A stretch of DNA of 64,000 bases, taken from the NCBI GenBank assembly GCA_032718475.1, contig JAUCBJ010007470.1, positions 1 to 64,000 of the forward strand, read 5' to 3'. The notes under the pieces were generated by a model. That model did not search any database, had not been told where the DNA came from, and worked only from the letters and a program-made list of their open reading frames with translations. A program made the position numbers and the translations under genes. Of this stretch, positions 45,203 through 56,472 are shown piece after piece (the first letter of the stretch is position 1; every line of letters begins with the position of its first letter). The DNA is from Nemertoderma westbladi (lineage: Eukaryota > Xenacoelomorpha > Nemertodermatida > Nemertodermatidae).

Positions 45203-47117
45203 CCCAGTAAAAAATCCGCATGCGTAACGCATTCGTGCCACATGCAGCATTCGTAAAAGGTGCGTGCAATGTTATTTAAGATTCGTGAAGCCTTCGTCAA
45301 TGGTTCGTCAGTCCGAATAATTTAACGAATGCGTATAGTATTCGTATCGCATGTGAGATTTCACTTGTAAATATATTCGTGGCTCATCATTCGTGGCACA
45401 TGCGATACGAATGCTTCCACTCCACTCAAAAATAATTCGTGGTTCATTCGTTCGTGCCACATGCGATACGAATGCTTCCACTCCACTCAAAAATAATTCG
45501 TGGTTCATTCGTTCGTGCCACATGCGATACGAATGCTTAGCCACGCCACTCTTAAAATTGTTCGTGGTCCATTCGTGACGCATGCGATACGCATGCAAAG
45601 CACTCTCAATTAGAGTACCGTACAGACTGTAATACTGGCCAATCACCATTCGGCAAATAATCGAACATAGTGTTATTAGTTAGTAGCTCTCTCCCCCTTT
45701 GTTACCAGTCAGCCAGTCCCATGTACTTTTACTATATATTTATTTAATGGGTTGCCCAGTAATTCTTAACTCCCGTTTATTATTTTTGGTTCCCCATTAT
45801 TTTGGTATGTAAACCTGTTCCCTTTACCAACATGCTTGATATACTGTAATAATGTAAAGGTTATGTACTGTAGGCTAGGTGAGATAAATAATGACAACAT
45901 AAAACTACTGTATTAACTTAAGGAACTACAGTATGTAGGCATACTTATAGTATGTAGGCATCCCCCCTCCCCCCCCACCCGTAGTTTTAGCCCCTGTACA
46001 GTAGTACTCATTTCCCAAAGTTATTACAGTAGTTTTATGTTGTCATTATTTATCTCACCTGGCCTACAGTACAGTACCAATACATATTATAAAGCATGTG
46101 GAATTTTTATTAAATTGTACGTGTGTACGGTGATATTCTCACACAGTTTCTTAGGCCTCCAGGTCGAATTTGTTTAATTCGCTATAAAACGCCATTAAAA
46201 AGTCTACTGATATACTGTAGCAGTTAATTACCGGTAACTGCTACAGTAGGCCCTACACTTATTAATGGTAAAAAAATCTTACAGACAAAATACATCAAAG
46301 GCATACATTTTATGAGATGCATCAACATAATTTCAATGTTTTTTTTTACTATATTCTAGAATTTTAATTCGCTTTTTTTGGATAATAAGTAATAAAATAT
46401 ATATACTGTATAATAATAATACAAATATATATAATAATAAAATAATATAATATAATAATAGAATAATATAATATAATAATAAAATAATATAATATAATAA
46501 TATAATAATAAAATATCATAAAAATAATAAACTATCAATAATAATTAATAAGATTAATTAAAAGCTTGACATTAATATTCTAGATAATAGAATCATCAGA
46601 ACTATAACGATTTACGTCTGAAATTGCGTGCTCTTGAATTACATCTGAACATTTTTTTTGGGGAAATTGAAAATGGCTTTCATATTCGATTCGGAATATT
46701 AAGTATATTCAAAAAAATAAAATAAAATTGACACGTTTTAACAGTTGTAAACTGTTAAAACTATGTAAACTGTAGCGAAATAATAAAAAAAATAAAAATC
46801 CTGCGGTAAACATTCGTATAACACTAGTAAAACATTCGTAACGCATTCGTATAGCGTGGGAAACATTCGTATATAACATGCGGGACGCATTCGTATAGTG
46901 TGCGGGAAACATTCGTATAAGATTAGGGGCGCATTCGTAGAATGTGCGGGATTCGAATAAGGTTCGTATTACATTCGATATGCGAATAAAGGATGCGTAT
47001 TTGGTTCGGTTTTCGCATTCGTATCGCATGGTTCATCTATGTAACATTTCAGAATGCGTTACGAATGCGTGAAATATGCGCCATCCCATGCGTTACGAAT
47101 GCGGATTTTTTACTGGG
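45203..47117. mobile_element. TA-inserted non-autonomous TIR element, 1.9 kb
   Basis: Tips are CCCAGTAAAAAATCCGCAT and ATGCGGATTTTTTACTGGG, flanked by TA at 45201-45202 and 47118-47119. Removing it and one TA rejoins the LINE frame (IYGNSL then SSVQESLIKLEAF). TA duplication suggests a Tc1/mariner-related or similar family. Both ends are packed with short variants of CATTCGTATCGCATG. The centre (46380-46560) is AT-rich. No gene. Confidence 0.88.
45380..45560. repeat. about 67-bp tandem repeat, near three copies
   Basis: The unit contains CACATGCGATACGAATGCTT and CCACTCCACTCAAAAATAAT. It lies inside the TA-flanked element. Confidence 0.85.
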
Positions 47118-47119
47118 TA

Positions 47120-47970
47120 AGTTCAGTTCAGGAATCGCTTATCAAATTAGAAGCTTTTTGTGCGCTTAATAGTCTAATAGTGAACCTAAAAAAGACAAAA
47201 GTATTAAAGTTCCGTCGAGGAGGCCGACTCGCGCGCAATGATAAGATGGTCTATAATAACAAAGAACTTGAGTTTGTAAACAACTTCTGTTATTTCGGTG
47301 TTGCCCTGACAACCAAAAACACTCCTTCTGGTCACTACTCACACCTTTACTCCAAGGGTATCGCCTCCAGCCTGCGACTCGCCGCAACTGTCGACCTGCT
47401 AGCAATATCTTTGGAATCTGCACACAAGTTGTGGGAATGTGTAATCTTTCCAGCGTGCGGCTGTATCCACTTACGGCTGTATCCACTAACGGCTGTATCC
47501 ACTTACGGCTGTATCCACTAACGGCTGTATCCACTTACGGCTGTATCCACTTACGGCTGTATCCACTAACGGCTGTATCCACTTACGGCTGTATCCACTT
47601 ACGGCTGTATCCACTTACGGCTGTATCCACTTACGGCTGTATTATTTTCGAACCCAACAAGAACAAACACACATCCCTCCCTCATGTCATTAAGACTCGT
47701 GCATTCTTCTTCAAACTGTGGTGCGTCATCAGCAAGTTTTCTTCCACCACACGGGTTCTAGAAGCTGTAGATAGACCATCTCAGGCCGCAATAGACCTGC
47801 GATACCTATCTAAGATGCGTCGTCGAGCAGCGGCTCAACTCATATCTAATGTAATGCATCATAAGTTATGCTCATCCGGCTGCTGGCGCCCTACAGAGCC
47901 CTGCACTTGCAAACTATGCTTTCAATCAGCAAGTGACGTGTCACACATAGTTGCCCCGCAGTCAATGCCC
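47120..47970 (+). pseudogene. LINE reverse transcriptase, second part and C-terminus
   Basis: SSVQESLIKLEAFCALNSL, NLKKTKVLKF, then LECVNNF-type sequence reading NNFCYFGVALTTKN, HKLWECVIFPA, a minisatellite, and a C-terminal part with LRYLSKMRRRAAAQLISN and a CELCF-like cysteine cluster. It continues the frame interrupted at 45202. Inactive because of the frameshift upstream and the repeat. Confidence 0.7.
47452..47640. repeat. 16-bp minisatellite, about 11-12 copies
   Basis: Unit CTGTATCCACTTACGG, with CTAACGG variants. It lies in the LINE C-terminal frame; three units (48 bp) give a 16-residue repeat, so the frame stays open across it. Confidence 0.95.
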
Positions 47971-49785
47971 AGGTTTTTCGCTCTAGCATCCACCTGGCTA
48001 TTCATTTATACACTATGTAAAATGCTCGTTTACTATTTATACATAGCAATTACTTATTGTGATTCATTAGATTTCTCGTTATTATTGTTATTCATATCAT
48101 TCTGTTGTTATTCATTGCACCGTTGACTCTCCTTTAATCGCTCTCTCCTTAAATTACGTTTTTAACAATGTTATTTTATATCCCACTGATGTCGCCTAAT
48201 TTCACTAATACTATCTTTATTTTATTAAGCAACTTAAGAAAATGTAAATTTATGAGTTAAAATTGTGTAAATTTGTATTGGGTGTATGTAAATTTTACAA
48301 TCCGTTGGATTAATAAAGATTACATTAATAATAATAATAAAGTAATATTTTCGCTTATAATGGCTTCTATCTGTTTTACTGGCCACGGCAGCAGCAGCAC
48401 TACATCAACAGGACAGCACTACGTCGGTACGTCAATATCATGTCTTATGTTAAAATGATACTGTATGTGTTTTATGTCAAAATGATATGTGCTATTTTAT
48501 ATGGCTAGTTAATTAGCCAATATATTAGTTAATTTAATTAACATATTATTTTGTCATTTTTGTTCCGTCACAATCACTCGGGGTTAATAAATATAACTGG
48601 GTGACCCCGACCAGATCATCTATCCGATAGTGCAACAATTAGCCCCCCCCCCCCCCTCCCCTCCCGTGCCAACGCGTTGATGACAGCTGTTATTTGCGTC
48701 TATTTTCCCATGGAGGGGGACGAATTTTGATTGCGTCTAAAGTACCCAAATAAAGTCCCCAAGCAAGAATTATCGTTTATTGCTGAAGGCCATTTATTAT
48801 ATTTAATAAATACACAATGTTCTGGAATATTTTGTTTATGTATGAATAGCTACGCGATAGAGATATTGTATAAGCATACCGCTGTTGCACACCAACTCAT
48901 AAAATAAATAACACGTTCTAGAAATTTGTGTATATATTAAATAGAATAAATTGCCTTCAGCAACGATAATTCTTGCAATCTTTGAACGGCTTTATTTCAG
49001 CTGTTTCTCAACAAAATACATTGTAGTTCCAATCCTTGCAACGAAGCTTTCTAATGATATGAGAAAATGACGGGTATTACGGGTCATGCTATGTAATGGT
49101 TTTATAGCTAAATTGAACTAAACACAAAACATATGGGCGATGTGTTACAGTTTTATGTTATACAAGCGAACAGTATTCTATTTAACAATAATGCCTTTAG
49201 GCGAAATGGATGTTCCTATTTAATTAATTAACAATGATTAATAACTAGAACTACAGGTTGGCATGCGTTGGGCCTCGAAGACATTTTATTAAGAAGATTT
49301 GCACGCATGGTTTGGACCTCGTCCGTCAGCTGGTTCATTTCGGTATCCAACTCCAGTCAGCCAGTTGACGTAGATAGTCGCTTCCAGTTTCCGGAACTGC
49401 TGTTTCTTTCTGTCGCTTCAATTCGATGAAAATAAATAAGCTTATAACGAGGGGAAATACTTGTTAAAAAATATTAAATATCGCAGATTAAATGCGAATC
49501 CTCGTAGTTTCCTACCGACACTTTAGTTGTTACGGCACTTGTGTCAAATAGGGGAGCCTCATAATCTGGTAACCAGATTAGTTAGTGCCCGGGTAGTAAA
49601 GGAGCAGGTTACAGAGGCGAGTTGAAAGGAACCAAAACAATAAACGACAGTTAGGAATATTCTTATCAGATCACCTGCTAAATTTCAGGATTAGCAGATG
49701 ATTAGGATTAGCAGATTAGGAGGGTTCCCTATTACTTACCGGCAATTAGTTATTTCTACTTTAATGGAATTCGTCGCCATACATT
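47971..49785. other. gene-free stretch with MITE remnants
   Basis: At 48642-48770 a poly-C tip followed by TTATTTGCGTCTATTTTCCC and GATTGCGTC matches the right end of the MITE at 54885-55128. At 49605-49655 is one 68-bp repeat copy (GGAGCAGGTTACAGAGGCG). Otherwise AT-rich. Confidence 0.55.
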
Positions 49786-50085
49786 CATTCGCGTTTAATA
49801 GACTCCGTCGCCATTGTTCTGGGTTTAATAGTCTCATTTGCATCGTTCCAGGTTTAATAGATTCCATCGCATCGTTCCATGTTTAATGGACTCAGTCGCA
49901 TCCTTCCATGTTTAATGGACTCAGTCGCATCCTTCCATGTTTAATGGACTCAGTCGCATTCTTCCATGTTTAATGGACTCAGTCGCATTCTTCCATGTTT
50001 AATGGACTCAGTCGCATCGTTCCATGTTTAATGGACTCAGTCGCATCGTTCCATGTTTAATGGACTCCGTCGCCTTCTTCCTGAT
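49786..50085. repeat. 29-bp minisatellite, about ten copies
   Basis: Unit CATGTTTAATGGACTCAGTC followed by GCATCCTTC; the first copies are more diverged. Confidence 0.93.
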
Positions 50086-50271
50086 CAGGGTTTCATAGAT
50101 TCCAATATCCTATAACTGTTAGCGTCAACGTGATTCTCATACTCCGGTCTGGCCCCGTTGCCAAACCCAATTCGTACTGTAATGTTATATTAATATACTG
50201 TACTGTTTGACCGTAGTGCTCCATTGTCAGTAAAACACATACTGTAGAAGCAATTATAAGTGAACATATTA

Positions 50272-50460
50272 CTTTAGGCCTAGCTTAAAACACATACGCG
50301 TATGTGCTATTTCACCTACGCGTATGTGCTATTTCACATACGCGTAGGTGTTTTATAACTTATGCGTATGTAGATTTATAATTAATTTGGCGTACGTACG
50401 CGTATGTAATAACATATACGCCTATATGTTGAAAAGATATACCCCATAGGCAAGCAATAG
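50272..50460. repeat. CATACGCGTATG-rich repeat, right copy
   Basis: Reverse-complement relative of 44641-44800, starting CTTTAGGCCTAGCTTAAAAC and ending AGGCAAGCAATAG. Confidence 0.75.
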
Positions 50461-50723
50461 AACAACTGGAAGGGCTACAGATTGGCGGGGAAGGGGTCAT
50501 TTGAGAAAGATCATTTTAATTAATCTGTATGTTTATTTGGAAAACAGAGATTTCATGACAATTCCTAAAATTTAATTGGCTATCCAACGGCGCAAACGCC
50601 AATTACATAGCTATGTCCAGATGTCAGCACATTAGTTTTCTAGCACTCATCTCCAATATTTTTCGTGCTAAAATTTTTCAAAAGTTTTTAATGTTCTCCA
50701 AAATTAATTTCAATTAAATCAAA

Positions 50724-51480
50724 TTAAATCAGGCCATCGAAAACCTTTATTGAGTTTCTTGTTAACATTGCTTTAATAAATTTGAATAATTTCCCCTTGA
50801 TGCCGAATTGATTGTATATTTTCCATAATAAAACAGATCGATTTACAAGGTTAAATGCTTTCTGGAAATAAATGGAAGCAACGTAAATAACCCTTCGATT
50901 TTGCTGCCCATGTAAAACATGTGTAATGTCCGTCAGCAACGATTTGATCGTCATTAATGTAGACTTACCTGGTACAAAACCGAACTGTTCCGGCGGAAAG
51001 AGATGATGGATATTGCACTTCACCCGTTTGTTGATAATCGAAGTTAGAAGTTTTAATAAGACACTGATCAAGGCTATTATACCTCGATAGTTGTTGGGGA
51101 CAGTGGTGCTACCTCTCCCTTTGTAAATGAGTTTGATAGTGCTTATTGCCAATTGCGATGGAACAGAACCAATGTCAAGGCACCCATTGAACAACATAGT
51201 CAGAAGGTAAATTATTTGCGGAAGAGAAATCTTTATATGTTCATAATAAACTCCGTCAGGCCCACAAGCCTTCTTTGACTATGAATTATGGACTGCGTGT
51301 TCAATTTCTTCCTCATTGACAGAGACATTATACCAATCGTCAGTAACACATTCTTCAGCAGTTACAGTAGGAGATGGTGGGGTGTTTGTAGGATTACTCA
51401 CTACACCAAGGAGACTTTCAAAGTAACCATCTATTACTTCGTGGGGGATCGGGCAGGCTGATTATGTTTCGCCTCTTGGA
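50724..51480 (-). pseudogene. dead LINE reverse transcriptase fragment
   Basis: On the minus strand: KKACGPDGVYYEHIK, IKLIYKGRGSTTVPNNYRGI, FGFVPGKST, then IYFQKAFNLVNR where motif A should carry the catalytic Asp, now lost. A stop separates the upstream part (51198-51480) from the 157-codon frame. No motif C, so it is truncated. Confidence 0.8.
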
Positions 51481-52133
51481 TAAGCGTCCATGGTTTGATC
51501 TCGCAATGTAATATAATGCAATATAACAATCAAGAACTCAAATATAACATAACAATATAACATTCGAGAAAATTTCTTCTAATTTTGAATGCCTTTTCCC
51601 CTCCCTCTGTCAGTTGGACACGTAAAAACAAGTTCCTACTGTACATGCCTAGCAAGTACGATAAATTAACAATAGCCACAAAATTAAACTGATTTAATGA
51701 CCTTATACGTTCTTTTGGATGCTGATCATGACTGCATGAATACATAGTTGCGTTTACGATTTTCTAATACACGCTAGTGGTTTGAAGCCACTTTGTGGTT
51801 TTACGTAGACATAAACATACATATATACATCGTGTTTTTGACGGTCTCAGCTTTATTTAAGGTTAAATTTGTAAATTGACGACTAAAAGCATGAAATTAT
51901 CACAATTTAAAAAAATCTGATCATAAATACCAAAATAATTGACTACTGTACTTTCGTAGTGAAGCAGCCCTGTATAGAGCAACCGGTTGAAATCTAGATC
52001 ACCTTGCAAGCATTGAAACTCAGGACACACAACATCTGTATTGTATGATTAAAAGTTAGGATACATATCATGCCTACCAACATAAAGATGGATATTAGTG
52101 ACTTGTGCTTCCAAAATGAGTTGTGGGGCGAGT
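51481..52133. other. no supported gene
   Basis: AT-rich intergenic sequence with no recognisable element. Confidence 0.4.
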
Positions 52134-52553
52134 CACGTAAGTCCCGGTGAGCCTTATCGTAGGGGTATAGTTAGTGGACCCGTCTGTCGTCGTCGTCTTT
52201 CGTCGTCGTAAATTTTTGAACGCTAATAAGACGGCCAATCATTGATGAAATGGAACCAAACTTGGTACACATGTAGTCTATCAAAAGTTTTAGAAGTTGT
52301 ACAAAGATACAGACTACTATATTTCATATGTCTGCCGCTAGGGCGCGAATTGACATAAACGTAAAAGTAGCTGTAATTATAGAACCAACCATCAGATTCA
52401 TCTGAAATGTTTTAGGAGTGACCTACGGGCATTGCCGAATAAAGAAATTCTGCTCACAGATAGATTTTTTCAGTTCCTCTTTCTGTCGCTAGGAGGCGAA
52501 TGAGTAGGTCCACTAATTGTACCTCTACGCAAAGGCTCATCCGGACTTACCTG
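52134..52553. mobile_element. MITE with about 48-bp inverted ends
   Basis: Left end CACGTAAGTCCCGGTGAGCC pairs with right end GGCTCATCCGGACTTACCTG, and pairing continues through AGGGGTATAGTTAGTGGACC. A GTCGTCGTC run follows the left end. No gene. Confidence 0.75.
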
Positions 52554-52601
52554 CTGCGCGAAGTCCCTACTTACGTGCTGCGCGAAGTCCCCACTAACGT
52601 G
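52551..52601. repeat. short direct repeat GTGCTGCGCGAAGTCCC next to MITE
   Basis: Two units of about 25 bp, each CTGCTGCGCGAAGTCCC-like, directly after the MITE end. Confidence 0.7.
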
Positions 52602-53618
52602 TTTTTATCGTTTAGTATTTTGAACAACTACGAGTATTTCGTTTGCAGGGCGCAGGGCAAGATTTGGGATCATTCTTAGGAATTCGAAGGTGGCTGGATG
52701 TACAATATCTTTTTATTGGCAAGTGTTACTTTACTTTTGTTCAATAAACTCAAGTGGTGAATTCTTTATGTACATTTGATAATCTTTTGGCAACCAAGTC
52801 ATAATAATTTAAAATTCAATTTAGTGAACGATTACGGGAGGAATGATTATAATTTATAAGTATTGTTTGCAGTAAAATACAACATAAATTTTACCTTTTT
52901 TGCTTGCAATAAGACGCGTTATAGTAGAAATTTAAGAAGCTGCAGATCTTCGATTTTAAGCGATATTCAGTAATACACTGTAGTTAGTCGTTGGGTGCGT
53001 GCATAGTTAGAGGTACACAACCATTTCGAAATATTCTAAAAAAATTTAAAGTATCTCATAGAAATTGAAACAGTTCGAAAGTTATGTTGTAGCCCATAAG
53101 AAATCGTTTGAAATCGTGCACCATTCTCACTACAGCTTCTGTATTATTCATTGATATCGAGATTGTGTATGAATGTGTATGAATGGCAAGAAGTCGGCTG
53201 TGGAACTTTGTTCAATTATTCTTCTAGTACCATGGTTGTATCACTGCCTGGAGCAGCACTGTTGGAGCACAGTACATTAAATGCTGCAGCCTAGCTTAAC
53301 CTATGTTTTCATCCTATACTGGTCGACAAAATGTGAGCAAAGATACGTTGGGAACGCATCAGGGTGAGCAAGCTTTCCAGAGTCCCTGTCTGAACGATAA
53401 ATATGATAGAATCTTCCAATTCATCAGAGTTTAATATTGTCTTGTGTGTATATCATTGCTTCTTTACATTGCTGAACATTTAACATTATCTTAAAACTAC
53501 AGTAACTTTTGGTTAAACAATTACAGTAGGCTCTACATTATCAATTGTAGTGACCACTGAAGGATAATTATTATTATACTATAAACAAATATGAGACTGA
53601 TTTGCTAATAGTATCATA
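52602..53618. other. upstream region of the SMYD gene
   Basis: No gene or repeat identified. It probably includes the promoter and 5' UTR. Confidence 0.4.
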
Positions 53619-56472
53619 ATGGAGATATTTTATGACGGCAAGAAAGGCCGTGGATTGCGCGCAAAAGACCGCGCATATGACAACGGCGATTGCGTATTGG
53701 AGGGCCTACCTATAGCCTGTTCTGTCAAATTCGCCCATCGTTACTCCTATTGTGCGTGTTGCCTAATGGGCCCAGCAGAGTTGATCACTTGCACTGATTG
53801 TAATTTCAGTTCCTATTGCTCCGAAAGATGCCGTTTAAACGACCAATCACATGCGGCAGAATGCGCGGCATTGTCGAAATTTAGATTTGAAGATAAATTG
53901 AGTTGGATCCGTTTGAAATGCGAGAGTCAATTGATTTTCGAAAATTACGTCAACGCAATGCGGTTGGTAGCTAGATTTCTATGGCGTACTCATCATGATT
54001 TCATTCAAAATGATAATTTAACTTCAAATAATTTAAACATTATTGTCGATAGTCTTTGTGAAAATAAACGCGGTGTTGAATCGTTTGCACGTTATATGTG
54101 TGAATTTCTAGAATACGGAGATGTAACTTATTCTAGAAGCATTATAAAGTCTGCTTTGTCTAAATGTTTAACCAATGGGTTTAGTCTTTGTGATTCGTCT
54201 GGTCTCGAATCTATAGCTACTGGAATATACCTCGATGCGTCTTTACTTAATCACTCTTGCAGACCTAACTGCAGGTTTACCAATACCTCGACCACTCTAT
54301 ATGTTACCGCTAATCAGTTGATTACCGCAGGGGAGGAACTTTCTATAAATTACTTGCCGGTCTATAAGCCTCGTCCAATGCGAACATATTTACTAGAGAA
54401 TCGCCTATCGTTGTATTGTCAATGTAGCAGGTAAGTCAACCATAAATATATATATGTGTGTGCAGTGGCGTATTGAACATACGGTGAAGGGGGGGGGGGG
54501 GGGGGGGGGGCAGACACACAAGGCGAGTGATAAATTATTTTAAGTGTTTTTAATGGGCTTTATATTTATTATAATTTTATCAACATCTATTATATTTATT
54601 ATATTATATATATATTAATGTATTTATTTATTTGGAGTGGGAATAGGCGACTTACAAAATACGAGAGTAAGCCTATTACACCATGACCTGTAATATTGTG
54701 TATTTTATTTATGACACAGACCCAAGCCCTCCCTCTCCCACCCTCTCGTTATATTCTAGAGTCTAGACATTTGAAACACAACTAGTTCCACACACCATCG
54801 ATGTTACAGCGGAACCAGAATTTTAGATATTACCTTTAAATTTTAAGATATTCTCTGGGCGGAACACTCATATTTTTTGAGACAGGGGGGGACTGGACGC
54901 AAATCCCATCTTGGCGAATTAATATCCCGCCTCAATTTAGGGAAAGGAGCAGGTTACAGTGGCACGTTATTTTAACCAAAACAATTAAACTACTAAACAA
55001 CTAAACACAATAGAACAGGTTACAGTTTTATTTTTGAGAGAAATTAAAAGTTATTTGCGTCTCATTTCCCTTGGAGAGGGATTAATTTTTATTGCGTCCA
55101 GTCCCCCCCCCCCCCCCCCCCCCCCCCCCATTTGTATTTTTTATATAAAGTATTACACTAAATATATATATTTGCTTAGAAACTAGCTATGATCAGAATA
55201 GAGACCTTCCCAAAACGGCTCTGAATTTATCTACAGTATTGTATATTATTATGATATGAATATGATATTGAGTAACTGTATAATATCAGGCAGGCGACTG
55301 GCCTGAATTTTGGGAATTTTGTTTCATTTTGATTCTCGAAAGTGGGGTGGGTGGGGGGGGGGGGGGGTAGGAGCTTGGCAATAAGCCTCTTTATGTGTGC
55401 GGTGCAACACAACATGTACATCCTGTATGTCCACATTTATTAGTGGTAAGTAGCACTGTACAAAATAAATAGGAATTTAATTCATTTAATTAAATCACTT
55501 AGGTGCGCCTACGACCCAAACGAAGAATTACTCAGTGGCTTCAAATGTCCAGCGTGTAACGCGATATTGGATTGTCCATACAATGGAGAAGTTTGCGAAA
55601 ATTGCGGTACTACTTTAGATTGCATTAAGGGGGGTGAAACAAAAGTTGCCAAACTCAATAAAGCTGTTCACACGGTGTTGCCTCAAATAGAGAAATTAGT
55701 TAATAAATTACTGCGTCCAGAAATGCAAAATCCAAAACCTAACCACCAAACAGTAGACAAGCCAATTCGACCTTCACTGGGTGGTCATGGAGGTGACGAA
55801 AATCGATCTTCTTTGGCTGGTCATGGAGGTGACGAAAATCGATCTTCTTTGGCTGGACATGGAGATGACGAAAATCGTCCTTCTTTGAAGTATCCAGTGA
55901 TTAACTTAATCGGGGAATCAGGCACAGCCACTTCAAAGGAACATCTACTATCGATGATTGATGAGAATAAATTAAAATCAGATAAAATTCCTGACGAATC
56001 CGCTGACGCCTTTTTGCTTGGAGAAGTTGCTTCATCAACTGAGAAGAGAACCGAGATGAAAGGAGCTGAAGTTGCTGCTTTAATTGTCAAAAGATTACTT
56101 CTACAATGTCGTGTGTTATTGTCGCCGTATCACACTCTCTATGTCTGCCTATTGGAAGCGTCTGTGAAGGTAAACGCAGGTAGAGGCAAATGGTTAGCTG
56201 CTGGAATAGACTTGGCTTCGGTACTTCGCTGCTACGAACATATGGAGTTATCCTTGCCAACAGTTTACGTTCCCATAGCAAGCAACATTATGGAAGCATT
56301 AGTTAGTGATTTGGAATCTGTTGATGAGGAAATGCAGAACCTATTTAGAAAAATTATGGAGGGTCATGTGTTCGCTTACAGTCATGGCCATTATGTTCGT
56401 AGAAAACTTGAGAGATCATATAAATCCATATTTTTGAATAAGGTAGTTAGAAACAGTTCTGAAGTTTCTTAG
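53619..56472 (+). CDS. SMYD-family SET/MYND lysine methyltransferase
   Basis: Two exons, 53619-54430 and 55503-56472, joined in phase 2 at AG/GTAAGT and CACTTAG; 1,782 nt, 593 residues. SMYD enzymes transfer methyl groups from SAM to lysines of histones or other proteins. Visible: split SET start KGRGLRA (residue 9), MYND zinc finger with C45, C48, C58, C61, C67, C71, H78, C82, SET motif NHSC at 211, GEELSINY at 238, and post-SET Cys cluster YCQCSRC (about 267-272) spanning the exon junction. The C-terminal helical part (from about 460) fits the TPR-like domain. It is longer than typical SMYD1-3 because of a low-complexity insert including a repeated GGHGGDENRSSLA unit. The subfamily cannot be fixed. 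Confidence 0.9.
54431..55502. other. SMYD intron 1 with homopolymers and a MITE
   Basis: Contains G runs near 54489-54511 and 55352-55367 and the MITE at 54885-55128. Confidence 0.75.
54885..55128. mobile_element. MITE with poly-G/poly-C tips
   Basis: GGGGGGACTGGACGCAA at the left and TTGCGTCCAGTCCCCCC at the right are inverted copies. The interior holds one 68-bp repeat copy (GGGAAAGGAGCAGGTTACAG). About 244 bp. A related right end lies at 48642-48770. Confidence 0.75.
55785..55893 (+). repeat. 39-bp in-frame repeat in SMYD exon 2
   Basis: Three copies of a 13-residue unit GHGGDENRSSLAG, with GDDENRP in the last copy. Confidence 0.92.

Noticed and set aside
45308-45649. 113-codon frame with repeated RMRHEWT-like units
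   Set aside because: Translation of the 67-bp tandem repeat in a non-coding transposon end.
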